Shown: piece after piece, positions 1 through 9,707 of the stretch
Numbering within the stretch: the stretch's first letter is position 1
Layout: every line of letters begins with the position of its first letter
Assembly: GCA_019633425.1 (NCBI GenBank)
Contig: WSUB01000337.1
Location: forward strand, 1 to 20,759
Length of the DNA stretch: 20,759 nucleotides
Reading direction: 5' to 3'
Origin: Tulasnella sp. 424
Lineage: Eukaryota > Basidiomycota > Agaricomycetes > Cantharellales > Tulasnellaceae
Position numbers and translations under genes: made by a program
The notes under the pieces: model-generated
What the model was told of the DNA's origin: nothing
The model's input: the letters and a program-made list of their open reading frames with translations, nothing else
Database searches by the model: none

Positions 1-739
1 GTAGAAAAGCGCACAGCGAAAATGATCGGTCCGAATTAGGGTCGCTGTGGCCAGGACTGCCCGGAGGGCAATGCTTTATGTTCGGGGAAGCGGGCGGTGA
101 TCCCAGAGTATCCCCATCTCGCCCGACTCCACACGCCGCGTCGAACAATGAACGCAACGTCTCCCCATCGACATCCGAACTCCTCCAGAGCGAAGCACGA
201 GGGTTTAGCTCTCTGAACCCAAAATTCTGAAAAACAATTCGACATCTATAGAAGTACTGCTTGGCAATACGACGTAGATCAACTCCCCTTGATCGTCGTC
301 CTGCGACGGGTGCACATGCTCCTCCACCGTCGGACAAGAGATGAGACCTTGGGGACCGGGTAAAGAAGGCTCAATGCCATTGCAAACTACCCAACAGTAC
401 ATAGGAATATATGGCATCATCAGTTCCGGTGCTCACCTTCCGCTGGACGGTCCAGGCCCTGCACGTAAATTCGCATCGTGGCTGAAAGGCTTACCGGCTG
501 AAACGACCTCAACGAGCCACTACCAGACATGAAGATCCTCTTCCAGTGCTGAACCAGGTGCATCGTCCATCTCATTTGAGATTCCAGAGACGTGCCACAT
601 CACTGTAACAATAGACCTTGGATGATAGTAAGCCCTAAAAGTAATGTTCGTTTCCATCTTCTGACCCACATTCGACAATCAGCCTCAAGTCTCGCAGGAA
701 AGGAAACTAAGGCAGCTTCCGACTCGGCTTGGACGCACG
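1..739. other. No confident gene; region beyond the decayed EF-hand copy
   Basis: I see no recognisable protein here. The longest open frames (for example 205-420 minus, 71 codons) lack any known motif and have no clear introns or family signature. On the minus strand this lies downstream of the Cdc4-like pseudogene, so its distal part could hold a degraded last exon or 3' UTR, but I could not align it. Confidence 0.4.
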
Positions 740-1413
740 TCGTCAACTCGTCCGCCCCGGCAACTGACCTCCGAGTGAAATAGGATAATGGCCCAACAGA
801 GACCACCTGGACGAACGAAGCCGTTTCCCACCTCGCCGAAGACACGAAATCCATACGCAAGCTCCTCTGGAAGAACAAGATGCGGCGGTTAGACACTTCG
901 ATGTGGGTGAAGCAGCAAATTCTCACAGTCCGAAGGGAGGACGTAACTCACCAGCGTCCAACGGAGCCGTAAGCCCATCTAAGCCGTTCGAACATTTCCA
1001 AGGTCGCATGATCGAACTGCCTGCCCACGCGCGTCAGATCATCAAAAGGTACCGCACGTGGCCTGAATCTAGTACAATTGCGAGCGCTCGCGGAAAGATG
1101 TGCGTTCAAAAGGACGGATATAACGTTATAACTCACCAGCGGTCCCCGGCAGCTTCAACCCATCTGGATGTACGATTCAAGGTCACAGGACTGCCCAACG
1201 CGCAAAGCATCAGATTACCTCGCAGTGTAAAGGCACGCCACAAGAGCAGCAGCTCACCTTCTCTCGGCGCTGGTTCGACCATATCCGCCACTTCAGCTTG
1301 CGTCGGGTTCTGCCCCAATGTCCCCAGCAGGTCACCCAAACACCTCCGGCTGAACTTTGCCGGTTCTCTTCTTGTCGAAAATGGCAAACGCTTCTCTGTA
1401 CTCGGTGTTGTCG
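740..1413 (-). pseudogene. Decayed Cdc4-type myosin essential light chain (EF-hand) gene, left copy
   Basis: The family encodes small calmodulin-like light chains that bind the IQ motif of myosin II in cytokinesis. An exon at 1413-1258 (minus) reads NTEYREAFAIFDKKRTGKV, the first EF-hand, then LGQNPTQAEVADMV after a 1-nt frameshift near 1336-1341 that creates a TGA. It ends at a good donor (GTGAGC, 1257). Two exons, 1190-1137 and 1016-952, both resemble the family's 'ILNRPDGFK' exon, and each ends in CTG|GTGAGTT. An exon from 866 downward carries AYGFRVFGEVGNGFV, a degraded third EF-hand whose loop has lost acidic ligands. The fourth EF-hand is barely traceable near 740-780. The frameshifts and lost Ca ligands make it a pseudogene. 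The family assignment rests on my memory of fungal Cdc4 proteins; calmodulin-like is the alternative. Confidence 0.75.
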
Positions 1414-1672
1414 CTTTGCGGATTGCAAGCGGATATCGGGGGCTCGTTGGCGAGTAGCGACAGTGGTGCAAGGGCGTTGCGATCGCGTAGAGTCCCCAAT
1501 CCGAAGTAGGCTAGTAAACCAGGTGCGTCTAAGCGGAGATCCCCCACAGCTTTGCATGTCATGTGGTTCGTGCTCGTCAAAATACGTCGCGTCGTTCGTG
1601 GATGGGCTGAGAGTCTTTCAGTTTAGACCGGGGAGGAGTGGAAATGGTTGTTTACCTTCCAACTGGGGGTCT
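1414..1672. other. Upstream flank of the EF-hand pseudogene, up to the retrotransposon
   Basis: On the minus strand this is the 5' side of the decayed EF-hand gene. An AG at 1415-1414 could be the acceptor of its first intron, so the start codon and first intron probably lay in this stretch. I could not place them. The Gypsy element sits directly upstream, so it separates this gene from its original promoter or first exon. Confidence 0.35.
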
Positions 1673-1677
1673 ATCGT
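1673..1677. repeat. Target-site duplication, left copy (ATCGT)
   Basis: Five bases ATCGT directly abut the TGT that opens the left LTR. The same five bases directly follow the ACA that closes the right LTR (11703-11707). Five-base duplications are usual for Ty3/Gypsy integrase. The match shows that both ends of the element are original and that no recombination has replaced a flank. Confidence 0.95.
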
Positions 1678-2070
1678 TGTAAGGCGAGTCGATTAGGTAA
1701 CCGCCTTGCAAGAGTACCGTTGTCTTGTATTTGTTAGTCTATGTTAGTATCCACACTTTCTACTTCAGTGGCCTTAAGACTACAATTGAGAGAACAATTG
1801 CTACCGTACAATGTACTACCCTACAGCTCCTTATATACCTTTCGCGAAGTAGATACATGGTCCGGTAGCCTCGTGGAACACTCTTAGCCGCAGCTCCAAG
1901 TACCTATTTATATACATTCCTACATGTGCTTGATCTCGGCTATTTCAAATGGTTAGTCAGGATATCTAAGGGGGTGGAAGAGGGTTCGTTAGTACGGTTC
2001 CATCTAGAGGTCTAGGCAAGTTATACGGATTAGGTATGGGGAACCGTGGGACGAACGCCTCATCGTCACA
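1678..2070 (-). repeat. 3' LTR of the Gypsy element
   Basis: 393 bp, starting TGTAAGGCGAG and ending CGTCACA on the plus strand. It matches 11310-11702 with seven differences at 1703, 1795, 1796, 1799, 1843, 1864 and 2026, all inside CpG-derived dinucleotides. The distal part is also translated as the C-terminus of the 3' ORF, which stops inside this LTR at 1966-1968. Confidence 0.97.
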
Positions 2071-2904
2071 TTCGCCCTCCTGGCTTGAGAAGCAAGTCAA
2101 GTCGCACTTACTTAATTCATCGTCGAGTCTACGTTCAGAATATCTTCCTCCTCGGGGCGCTCGGGGATTGGACTGAGGATTGGGGTATCGGCGACGGTAA
2201 GTCCCATCATGTTGACCGAGACGTCTAAATCGGGTAATCTCAGTCATTCGCCCTCCAAACGAAGGACAACGGAGACGCTCACCAGGAGTCCCCGCAGCGA
2301 CTGCAATAGTCTTGCCGTTAGCCCGAAGATTACGGAGCTCACGAGCCTTAAATTCGTCAAGTTCACTACGAAGTCGTAGGTTCTCGGAGTTGAGAAGGAC
2401 GTTGTAAGGGGAAGAGGCGACCGTGGCATGATTGTAATGGAAAGATGTGTCTGGAGTCGAAATCGCGGGTAGTCTACCTCCCATCTGAGCGAGTTGAAGA
2501 GTCCCGCCAGGACCGGCAGCGAGCGGAATACCGTCAATTTTGGGATAAGGCGTGCCCGGGCGATTGATCGGATTGGGCTTTCTGAACGAAGACGCACGGC
2601 GGTAACCGTGGCCAGCGCAGCTAGCGCTAGACGCCTGAGGTGGACCCATGGCGCGAAAGAGACTCCTTTTAATCATCCTCCTTCCGATTTCGTTCACGTC
2701 CAGTTCCTTCTCGGATCGCTTCTCCGAAATCCATCTAGCGACGCTGATAGTACCATCTTTTGCGAGCCAGTCATCATATCCCCCAGGTCTGTTCATGGAT
2801 ACGTTGAAGGTCTTTCCTTCGTCTTCGGCGACATAGCGGATGGCGCAGTGCGCGTCGTAGGCGTAAAAGGCCTGGAGTTCTTGTTCGGTAAATCTGGTGG
2901 TCAT
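1966..2904 (-). CDS. 3' ORF of the retrotransposon, downstream of the chromodomain
   Basis: About 312 residues from the ATG at 2904-2902; the frame is open back to at least 2991, where it overlaps the end of the chromodomain segment by 29 nt in a different frame. The N-terminus (MTTRFTEQELQAFYAYDAH) is followed by a charged, Arg- and Pro-rich body, a helical stretch ENLRLRSELDEFKARELRNL that could form a coiled coil, and a Pro-rich tail. The last 34 or so residues come from the LTR itself. I see no signal peptide, membrane segment or fusion-protein features, so it is not an obvious env. Related agaricomycete elements, as I recall them, carry an uncharacterised extension at this position. It may be a separate protein or a frameshifted C-terminal part of Pol. 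Its function is unknown. Confidence 0.6.
   Translation of the reverse strand: MTTRFTEQELQAFYAYDAHCAIRYVAEDEGKTFNVSMNRPGGYDDWLAKDGTISVARWISEKRSEKELDVNEIGRRMIKRSLFRAMGPPQASSASCAGHGYRRASSFRKPNPINRPGTPYPKIDGIPLAAGPGGTLQLAQMGGRLPAISTPDTSFHYNHATVASSPYNVLLNSENLRLRSELDEFKARELRNLRANGKTIAVAAGTPGERLRCPSFGGRMTEITRFRRLGQHDGTYRRRYPNPQSNPRAPRGGRYSERRLDDELSKCDLTCFSSQEGECDDEAFVPRFPIPNPYNLPRPLDGTVLTNPLPPP
2071..2081 (-). promoter_or_regulatory. Polypurine tract
   Basis: On the minus strand AGGAGGGCGAA directly precedes the 3' LTR. A purine-rich run at this position primes plus-strand DNA synthesis in LTR elements. One C interrupts it. The location fits well; the sequence match is only fair. Confidence 0.65.
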
Positions 2905-2962
2905 TTTAGAGTAAAGTAATGATTTCAATTGTCGAAGAGTGAGTTGAGTGTCGAGGGGATAC

Positions 2963-3328
2963 TCAGTGACAAGTGTCTTTTCGCAGAGCAAAAAGGCTCT
3001 CTTTTATCCCTTTTAGAAGGGCAGCTCCGCAATGAAGTTCAACCTCGACAGGTTCCGGGGCCTTCCCCTTCGGCAACGAATCCACATCACGGACTCCCAT
3101 CAATTCACAGTATGGCCTCAACACGTCTGCTTGACTAACGTCACGGTAGGTCATCCATGTGGAGTCTCCACTCCACCATACAACCTTGAACAATGCTTCT
3201 TTTCCTTTTCCGTAGTGGTCGACTATTTTTTCGATCAGATATTCTTTCGGAGCACGTTCAAATGCTGACAGCTGTCTTAGTTCTCGACCCGGAAATCGTC
3301 GATCATCATTAGGGACGTGTGGTCTAAG
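2963..3328 (-). pseudogene. Pol C-terminus: end of integrase and chromodomain, cut off by a TGA
   Basis: This frame is in phase with the integrase frame and separated from it only by a TGA at 3329-3331. It opens with LRPHVPNDDRRFPGRE, the usual link after the integrase core in fungal chromoviruses. A chromodomain follows at about residues 29-80: EYLIEKIVDHY, then FKVVWWSGDSTWMTY with aromatic residues W51, W52 and W58, and a terminal helix around ADVLRPYCELMG. Chromodomains of this group bind methylated histone H3 and steer integration into heterochromatin (established for chromoviruses such as MAGGY). There is no ATG to start it separately, so it is made only by readthrough. It ends at a TGA at 2963-2965, where the 3' ORF takes over in another frame. 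Confidence 0.82.
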
Positions 3329-5122
3329 TCAAGACGTGTGGAAAACCGGGTGGACTCCTCGGCTCCGAAGTTCAGTGGGGAGATCCAACTCGTAAGATGC
3401 ACCCGGGGACTTTACTTTCTTTACTCGGTACGGACCGATATACTTAGGCACCAGCTTTTGTGACCGGCCTTTCGGTAGGTTTAGGTTCATTGTACTAAGA
3501 TACACCAAGTCGCCCTCCACGAATTCAATTGGACAACGGTGTTTATTCGCCTGGAATGTCTGGTACACTCTCGCGGTGATTATAGCGTCATGCGCTGTCA
3601 TAATGGCGTCCTTCATTCGTTGAGCGAATATCCTTACTCCAGGGTACTTGCTATTATTGTCCCATATCATCGTGTCTGGCACTCGTCCGTAGTTCAAGAA
3701 AAACGGCGAGAATCCCGTTGTTTCAGACCTCGCCGAGTTCATGGCAAACTCGATCGCGGGTAACTTCATTACCCAATCTTTTTGGTCGGGTGATACACAC
3801 TGACGTAGCATTTGCACCATTGTTTTATTTGCTCGCTCCATAGCTCCGTCAGTCTGTGGGTGATAAGCTGTTGACATTTTCAAATTTACACCAATCAGCT
3901 TGTGTAAGTTGGACCAAAAGGCACTAGTGAATAGTGAATCTCGATCGCTGACGATTCTTTCGGGTAGTCCATGGAGCTTATACACCGAGTCAAATATCAA
4001 CTCTGCAATATGTTTTGCTCGGTACCTTTGGTCAGTAGGCACTAGGTGCACCAGGCACGTTAAGTGATCTATTATTACGCAAATCATATCAAAAGATCCG
4101 TGTCTATTCGTCGACGACGGCAGTGGGCCTACGAAGTCGATACCTATGGACTGCCATGGGCAACTCGCGACCTCTAAGGTCTTGAGTAACCCATAGGGTT
4201 TCGTTGTTTGTGTCTTTGACGCGCGGCAAACAGTGCAGCTGTTGCAGAAGTCCGTTACGTCCGTTAACATCCCCTTCCACCAGACATATTCTCTCAGGTA
4301 GATCAGGGTCTTCCTGGCGCCTAAATGGGCCAATATAGTGTGCGCGTGCGTCATAAGTATTTCTCTAATTCTTCGCCCATCAACTAGGATATCAGGTATA
4401 CATAATTTTACGCTAGAGCTGCTCTCTTTCAAGTATAGCAGTCCACACTTGTACTTAAAATTACGATATTGATTAGGGAATTCCACGATTAGTTTAAAGA
4501 ACGGGTCTAGTTCATATTTTCCTTGAATTTCGGATACGATGTCTACTCCCTCGGCACTTGAGATTAGTTCCGTGACAGGTTCCGGAACCGCAGGTTGTTC
4601 CAAGGCCTTACGTGCCCTCGCAGCGTTAGCCTCTTTATCACTTTCGGAAGCCTTCTTGAACCCGTGGTCATCTAGAACCCGATCGTCGTGGTCCTTATTC
4701 AGGGCCGACAGTGTTGTTTCCAGCAGCTCTTCCGAATTGGTAAGTGGAGGTTCGGTGACGTCGTTCATGTCAACGCTTGCTTCCGAGACGTGCGGAGCTT
4801 CCTTAGTAACTTCGTCTATTTTTGGTTCTCGAACCTTAAGTCGGATCTTCCTTATCTGAGGTGCCTCGTTAAGCTTTTTGCGTTTGTTGCCATACAATTC
4901 GGTGTAATCATGGTCCCGTCTCTTCGTCGGTTTTACCGTTCGCCCTGATCTCGTTTTAGTCGTGGGCTGATCTATGGCTGTATTATTATTATTTTCGTCG
5001 TTTGAGTCAGCAGCTTTGTCATCTTCTGCTCCAACCGCTGCGGCACCGAGTTTCGTGGTGCATTTGTTTACGTCGGGGCTAACTCGAACAAGTTCTCCGT
5101 GTTTTGACAGGTCTGTTGTTCT
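3329..5122 (-). pseudogene. Pol segment: integrase (zinc-binding and DDE catalytic domains)
   Basis: An open frame between two in-frame TGAs. Counting from an internal start at 4897: residues 1-120 are a charged, acidic linker; the HHCC zinc-binding domain has H186, H191, C218 and C221; the catalytic core carries D254 (GIDFVGPLP), D318 (IVSDRD) and E354 (QTDGAMERAN), with the 35-residue D-E spacing of the DD35E class. The C-terminal part holds the GPYRVKKV..SYELDLP module (GPY/F) seen in Ty3/Gypsy integrases. Integrase cuts target DNA and joins the cDNA ends. All catalytic residues are present. The stretch 4898-5122 continues the same frame upstream without a stop (it contains KTRSGRTVKP), so the frame was once continuous with RNase H. 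Confidence 0.93.
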
Positions 5123-6508
5123 TCAGACATCTGCTTCCGGTTCCTCGGTTACCTTGGTGAAACCGAGCCTTTGGAACACTGTCGTGCCTGTGTCAACCGT
5201 CTTCGGTTCTCCCAACCGAAGTACCAGAGTGCTTAAGGTGAGCGATTTGTTTGCCTCGTCAATATCGCTTACATACTCAGACCTAGCTCTCACGGTTCCT
5301 TCGGCCTCATTGCCATACATCCTCGAGAGGGCGTCGGAGAGCTTTTTCGCACTCCCTGGTGGGTAGCAAATGTCGAAGTCGAATTCGCAAAGGAATTCTA
5401 ACCATCTCGCCTGTCGGGGCGAGAGGTTCCTCTGTTTCATTAAGTGCTCTAGGGCGCGGTGGTCCGTAAATATTCGGAATCGGCGACCAAACAATAAATG
5501 CTTAAACCGTTTCGGCAATTCGACTATAGCCAGTAGCTCCCTTTCGTGAGTAGGGTAATTTTGTTGTGCCAAATTAAATTTGCCTGACCAGAACGCCACA
5601 TTCTTAGCACTTTCTATTTCATTTCCTTGACTAAGGTGTCTACCTGTGCCGGTCAGGCTGGCGTCGCAGGTTACATTTACTGGAGGTGCGCCCTTACTGT
5701 CATCTATGTCTGTCCTATACTGATTGCGATGTTCGGCGACCATCATCTTTACTTGTTCGAACGCTCGTTGTTCCCTAGGTCCCCATCTGAACATCTTCTT
5801 GCATCCGGTTAGTGGCGTCAACACCGCCATCGGTATTCTAACATTTCTTATCCCATTCGCTAGGTATCCTACCGATCCAAGGAAGCCCGACAACAACTCT
5901 TTGTTAGTCGGCGCTTTCCAATTTTCGATAGCGTCAACTTTATCAGGGTCCATTTTTATACCTTGATCGGTGATTACGTGTCCGAGTAACACTAGTTCTC
6001 GAGCGAAGAACTTCATTTTATCCCACAAAAGATATAGTTTTTCTTTCCTTAGTACGCTTAGCACAATCCTTATATGATCTATATGTTCTTCTACTGTATC
6101 GGAATAGATTAATATGTCGTCGAGGTAGACATCCATGAATACGCCGATGTATGGGGCAAATATATGATTCATCAGGGCCTGATATGTAGCTCCCCCGTTG
6201 CAATCACCTTGCTGTAGCACTAAGCTTTCCATCGTACCGTCCGGTGTGTTAAAGAGGGTCCTCCCCACATGCTCGGGCACTATACGAATCTGCTTGTATG
6301 CGTCTTTGCCGTCAATTAGACTTCGATATTTATGTTTTGCGGCGTTCTTGAGCAGCGTTTCCATGTCCGGAAGTGGTGAAGATAGTTTTAGAGTATTAGA
6401 ATTTTGTTCGCACTTGTCTACTATGGTTCGTATTCGCTTCTTTCTGTCTGGTCCAGGTTTCGGTTTCCATAGTATTAGCAACGGAGATGCGTTACGACCG
6501 GCACTGAC
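5123..6508 (-). pseudogene. Pol segment: reverse transcriptase and RNase H
   Basis: Counting from a start at 6481 (452 codons). RT: LIDGKDAYKQIRI at 55-67 (motif A, with Asp57 and Asp60), QGDCNGGATYQALMNH at 91-106, and the catalytic YLDD box at 119-122 within FMDVYLDDILIYSD. The thumb region contains LLGHVITDQGIKMDPDKV. RNase H: Asp273 in VTCDAS, Glu near 313-315 (THERELLA), Asp340 in FTDHRALEHL and Asp382 in KLSDALSRMY, so the four carboxylates are all there. The frame is shifted by one base relative to the protease frame; the shift lies at about 6507-6511, where one extra G appears after the conserved SGRWE motif. The segment ends in TGA 5123-5125, after which the frame stays open into integrase. 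Confidence 0.93.
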
Positions 6509-7166
6509 CTTCCCATCTGCCGCTTTTCAGGTATTCCGACTTCTTTTCCCTCCGCAAGGGTTTCATCGTGTCGGGACATTTCACGGGTCTCCACGAATAG
6601 ACTTTGTTTTCGTTGATTAGCGGAATGGAATGGTTGATCGCCCTCAGGGGCGGTAGAGGCATTTCCGCTGGATTTTTGCACAAATCCCTCGTTTCCTCCT
6701 GTAGTTGTTTTCTCAACGTAGCTAAGTGTCCTTCTAATATATCCGCCGTCTTCGACGGTATTACGGCTACTTGTATGCCCTGAACTGGGGCTGCCACGTT
6801 TGTTCCTAGTGCGATCTGGGACGGATTGAACCCCAACGCCACCTTGTACTGGAATAGGAACGGTGTTCCCAGCACCAAGTCGTATTCGTCTAGGTTAATC
6901 ACGTCAAATTGACGCTTTTCGTTCATACTCTGGTAAGTCATTTCTACTTCAACGCTACAGTTCACAACGGTACGTGAACCTGTCGTGGCCAGTTGTACCG
7001 GAACTGGCTTATTGAGCGCGAAGGTTAGTATTTTCAATTGGTCGACTATCTTAGTAGAGATAAAATCGGCCAGTGATCCAGAGTCTACTAATGCTCGTGC
7101 AGTATTTCCATTTATAGATACTTCAATTACAATAGGGTGAGGTACTATTCGCTCGAAGTCTTTTAC
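6492..7166 (-). pseudogene. Pol segment: retroviral-type aspartic protease and start of RT
   Basis: The frame opens just after the TGA at 7167-7169. The catalytic triad DSG lies at 7077-7085, inside ALVDSGSLADFIST, as in Ty3/Gypsy proteases. The second conserved element is DLVLGTPFLFQ further on, followed by the protease-RT linker. The frame then enters the first conserved RT stretch (NHSIPLINENKVYSWRP..YLKSGRWE) and goes out of frame within six residues. The protease cuts the Gag-Pol polyprotein and acts as a dimer. An internal start at 7037 would omit the active site, so it is not the true start; this segment depends on readthrough from Gag. Confidence 0.88.
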
Positions 7167-7616
7167 TCACGCCGCATTTCGTTCAAGCCTAGAAGTGCGG
7201 TCGTTCGTCAGCTTTTCATTATTGGAAAAGCGAGGTCTGGAAGCACTCACCATGAGGGAAGAACGGAAGACAGGAGAAAACAAACGTTCATGTGTGTCGA
7301 CGATCGTCCCAAAGTTGACATTGGACAGTGCTGTGAGCACATCATCAGCTAGAGGTTTGTGATTTGACTCATCATTTCTACAGTATTCCCAGAACGACGC
7401 GTCGATTGAGTCCTCGTAAGGACTCTCCGGGAGTAGGTCGTCCGAGGACTCTAATTGTATGAGGTCAGGTAGACCGTCATCGAGGACTCCTCGGTCTCCC
7501 AGTGCGATAGGACTATGCATATGCTCGGGTCCCACTGCGTAAGGTTGAGGGCTTCTATGGCACAGCGCCGCTTCAACGTCATTATCAGATTGATTCGACT
7601 TACAGTCTGAGTCCGG
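7167..7616 (-). pseudogene. Linker between Gag and protease, flanked by two TGAs
   Basis: 150 codons in the same frame as both the Gag segment upstream and the protease segment downstream, with TGA at each end. The composition is acidic and low in hydrophobic residues (for example DSIDASFWEYCRNDESN). I recognise no domain. It matches in position the spacer that fungal Gypsy elements carry before the protease. It shows that gag and pro were once one frame, not joined by a programmed shift, unless the TGA at 7617-7619 is itself a readthrough codon. Confidence 0.7.
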
Positions 7617-9602
7617 TCATTCCTCGGGTTCATCGAGCTCGTATTCCTGATCTCCACCAAATACATTGTCTGCAGGAGCCGTGTGATGAGATTCAGAGCC
7701 CCATAAGTCAGAGAAATCGCATTCATCGGACGTTGTTGGTGAATAGAACACACTCAGCATGTTGTCGAATGCTGTCTGGGTTTCGTAATCCTTCGTGGAC
7801 GCGTTGAGTTTGAACCAGCGGCCGATATCGAACGAGATGTTCCAGGCCGAGTGGTCGGAGAGCGAGAATATCTGCTTGAGGAATGCGTCCTGCACCCACC
7901 ATTTATCCGGTGACACCATAGATATCGCAAATCTCTCCTTGTCCCAAGGTTGGATTCGAGGATTACGATAAAATCGGTCGGCAAGGTTGGGTGACGCGCG
8001 GTAACGTGATGCGCGTATCTGGTCGTATATTATCGAGCAGCGCCAAATATGCTGGACCAAGTTGAAATTTTGGCGGGTCAACCAGAAGAGCCGAATGATA
8101 TATGTTGGCTTGGCGTCCCCTTTTCGATCTGGGATTTCCCTTTTATCGACTACGGCGAATTGGTCTACATTCCTAGTTCGTCGTATCTCCCATTGCGCCG
8201 TGAGCTGCTTGTCGATGGAGAGACCACTCGTTTCGTCGAGAAGAGTCTCCATTATTCGTTCCTTGACCGTTGGCCAGACTAGCGCTTCGATGAAGTTGCC
8301 ATTGCCAAAGTTGTTTGTCTGATGCTCCGCTATGGTCTCGACGACAGTGTTCAAGGAGGGGTTGTCGTCAAGGTCGATATTGATTTCTCGTCTCATGTAC
8401 TTGTCGAATAGCGCCACGGACTGTCCATGTCGTCTGGCTCGTGCGATATATCTCTTGTTGCTATCCTTCCCAGGTCCTCGCAGTTTGGGTTCAAGGTACT
8501 TTGATTCTGGACTGGGCGGGAGAGCGTTGATCTCTCTCTCCACGTCCTTAGCGAATCTGAGCGCCGACATTGCTTGTGCCGGTGACCCTTCCATCTGGAT
8601 CGGGTCCGTGACTAGATCTGCGAGTAGTTCGTCCGTCTTAGTCGTCTCGGGTTCACTCTGTGGGGTACACTGACCATCCAGGTTCGGTGTTGCCTGGCGA
8701 GGCTCTGGGTGCATCTGCTGTTGCATAGTTATAGAGAATAAGGATAAGGCGTTCGCTGTGGTGTGTAGAGCGTCGATGGTAGTGAGAGATATAGATCCAA
8801 TTGAAGGTCGAATCGTCTTCTTCTCGGGGCAATCCCTAGCGAGATGTCCGGGCTGTTTGCAGTGAAAACATTTATTCGCAGCCCGGAGTTCGTCCTTCTC
8901 GGCCCTGGAGAGTCTCTCTCTCCTCACGCGCGCGTCACCACCTCTCAACTGCGTGGCAAACTTCTTGTCACGAGGTTTACTGTCCTCATTAGTGGACATC
9001 GCATCACGATTCGTCTTTTTCCACTTAGACCAGTGTTCCCGTCGGTTTCGGTAACGCTGGCTCCTATCCTTCTTCCTATGGTTTCGTTTACCCGTCTTTT
9101 CAGTATACATAATTTGGTCGTCCACCTTCAGAGTGCGTTTGTCCTCGCCTTTTCGAAGCGCCTCTGCCATTTCAAATCTTTCGGCGGCAACTTCTAATTC
9201 GGCTAGCGTGCTTGTTTCAGGATCAAGGCCAGCTTTCGCCCACTCCACGCGGAGGTACTGGTTCGATCCATCCCAATACTTGAGTCTAATTTGCACTTCC
9301 CCGATATCCGGTAAGCGATTTCCGAGCGTCCTGAGTTCCCTAAGGAACTCTTGCGTGCTTCGGCTGCCTTGCGTGCAACTATTAAACTTCGATCTCATTT
9401 GACTTCTGAAGTGAATCGGGAAGCAATGATTAAACAGTGCACGTAGGTAGTTGTCCACTGTCCACTTCCTAAGGTTGACTGCCGCAAAGGTCATATAGTG
9501 GTGACCAGCTTTATCCGTCAAGAACCTCTTCATCGCCATCATTTGATACTTCTCGGGTAAGTTATTCACCTTGATCCAGTTCGTGAATTCGAACACGAAC
9601 AT
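7617..9602 (-). pseudogene. Gag segment: capsid-like domain, CCHC zinc knuckle and long C-terminal region
   Basis: 661 codons from the ATG at 9602. Residues 1-150 are the retrotransposon gag (capsid) domain, with FLTDKAGHHYMTFA, NHCFPIHFRSQMRSKF and the terminal LAELEVAAERFEMAEAL. Its N-terminal part lies upstream of this ATG, so the ATG is internal. Residues 160-240 are strongly basic (RKKDRSQRYRNRREH), fitting nucleic-acid binding. A zinc knuckle C245-x2-C248-x4-H253-x4-C258 follows. Residues 270-661 have no motif I can name apart from an aromatic-rich stretch near YIIRLFWLTRQNFNLVQHIW; a comparable region before the protease exists in other mushroom Gypsy elements as far as I recall. Gag packages the element RNA in virus-like particles. 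It ends at TGA 7617-7619. Confidence 0.9.
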
Positions 9603-9707
9603 TTCAAATGTCTCGAGGTGAGCTTTCCCATCATATGCGGATGGTTCTGGGTACGTTATTGTTTTTGCCAGCAGAGTCTTTGATTTACTACTGAGTTTTC
9701 GACGATT

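Noticed and set aside
205..420. Minus-strand frame of 71 codons as a gene
   Set aside because: No domain, no clear splice partners and no resemblance to the EF-hand gene next to it.
1966..2991. Reading the 3' ORF as an envelope gene
   Set aside because: No signal peptide, membrane segment or fusion-like features are visible.
7451..7984. Minus-strand frames overlapping the Gag C-terminus (7451-7753, 7754-7984)
   Set aside because: They lie in a frame other than the continuous gag-pro frame and lack any recognisable motif.
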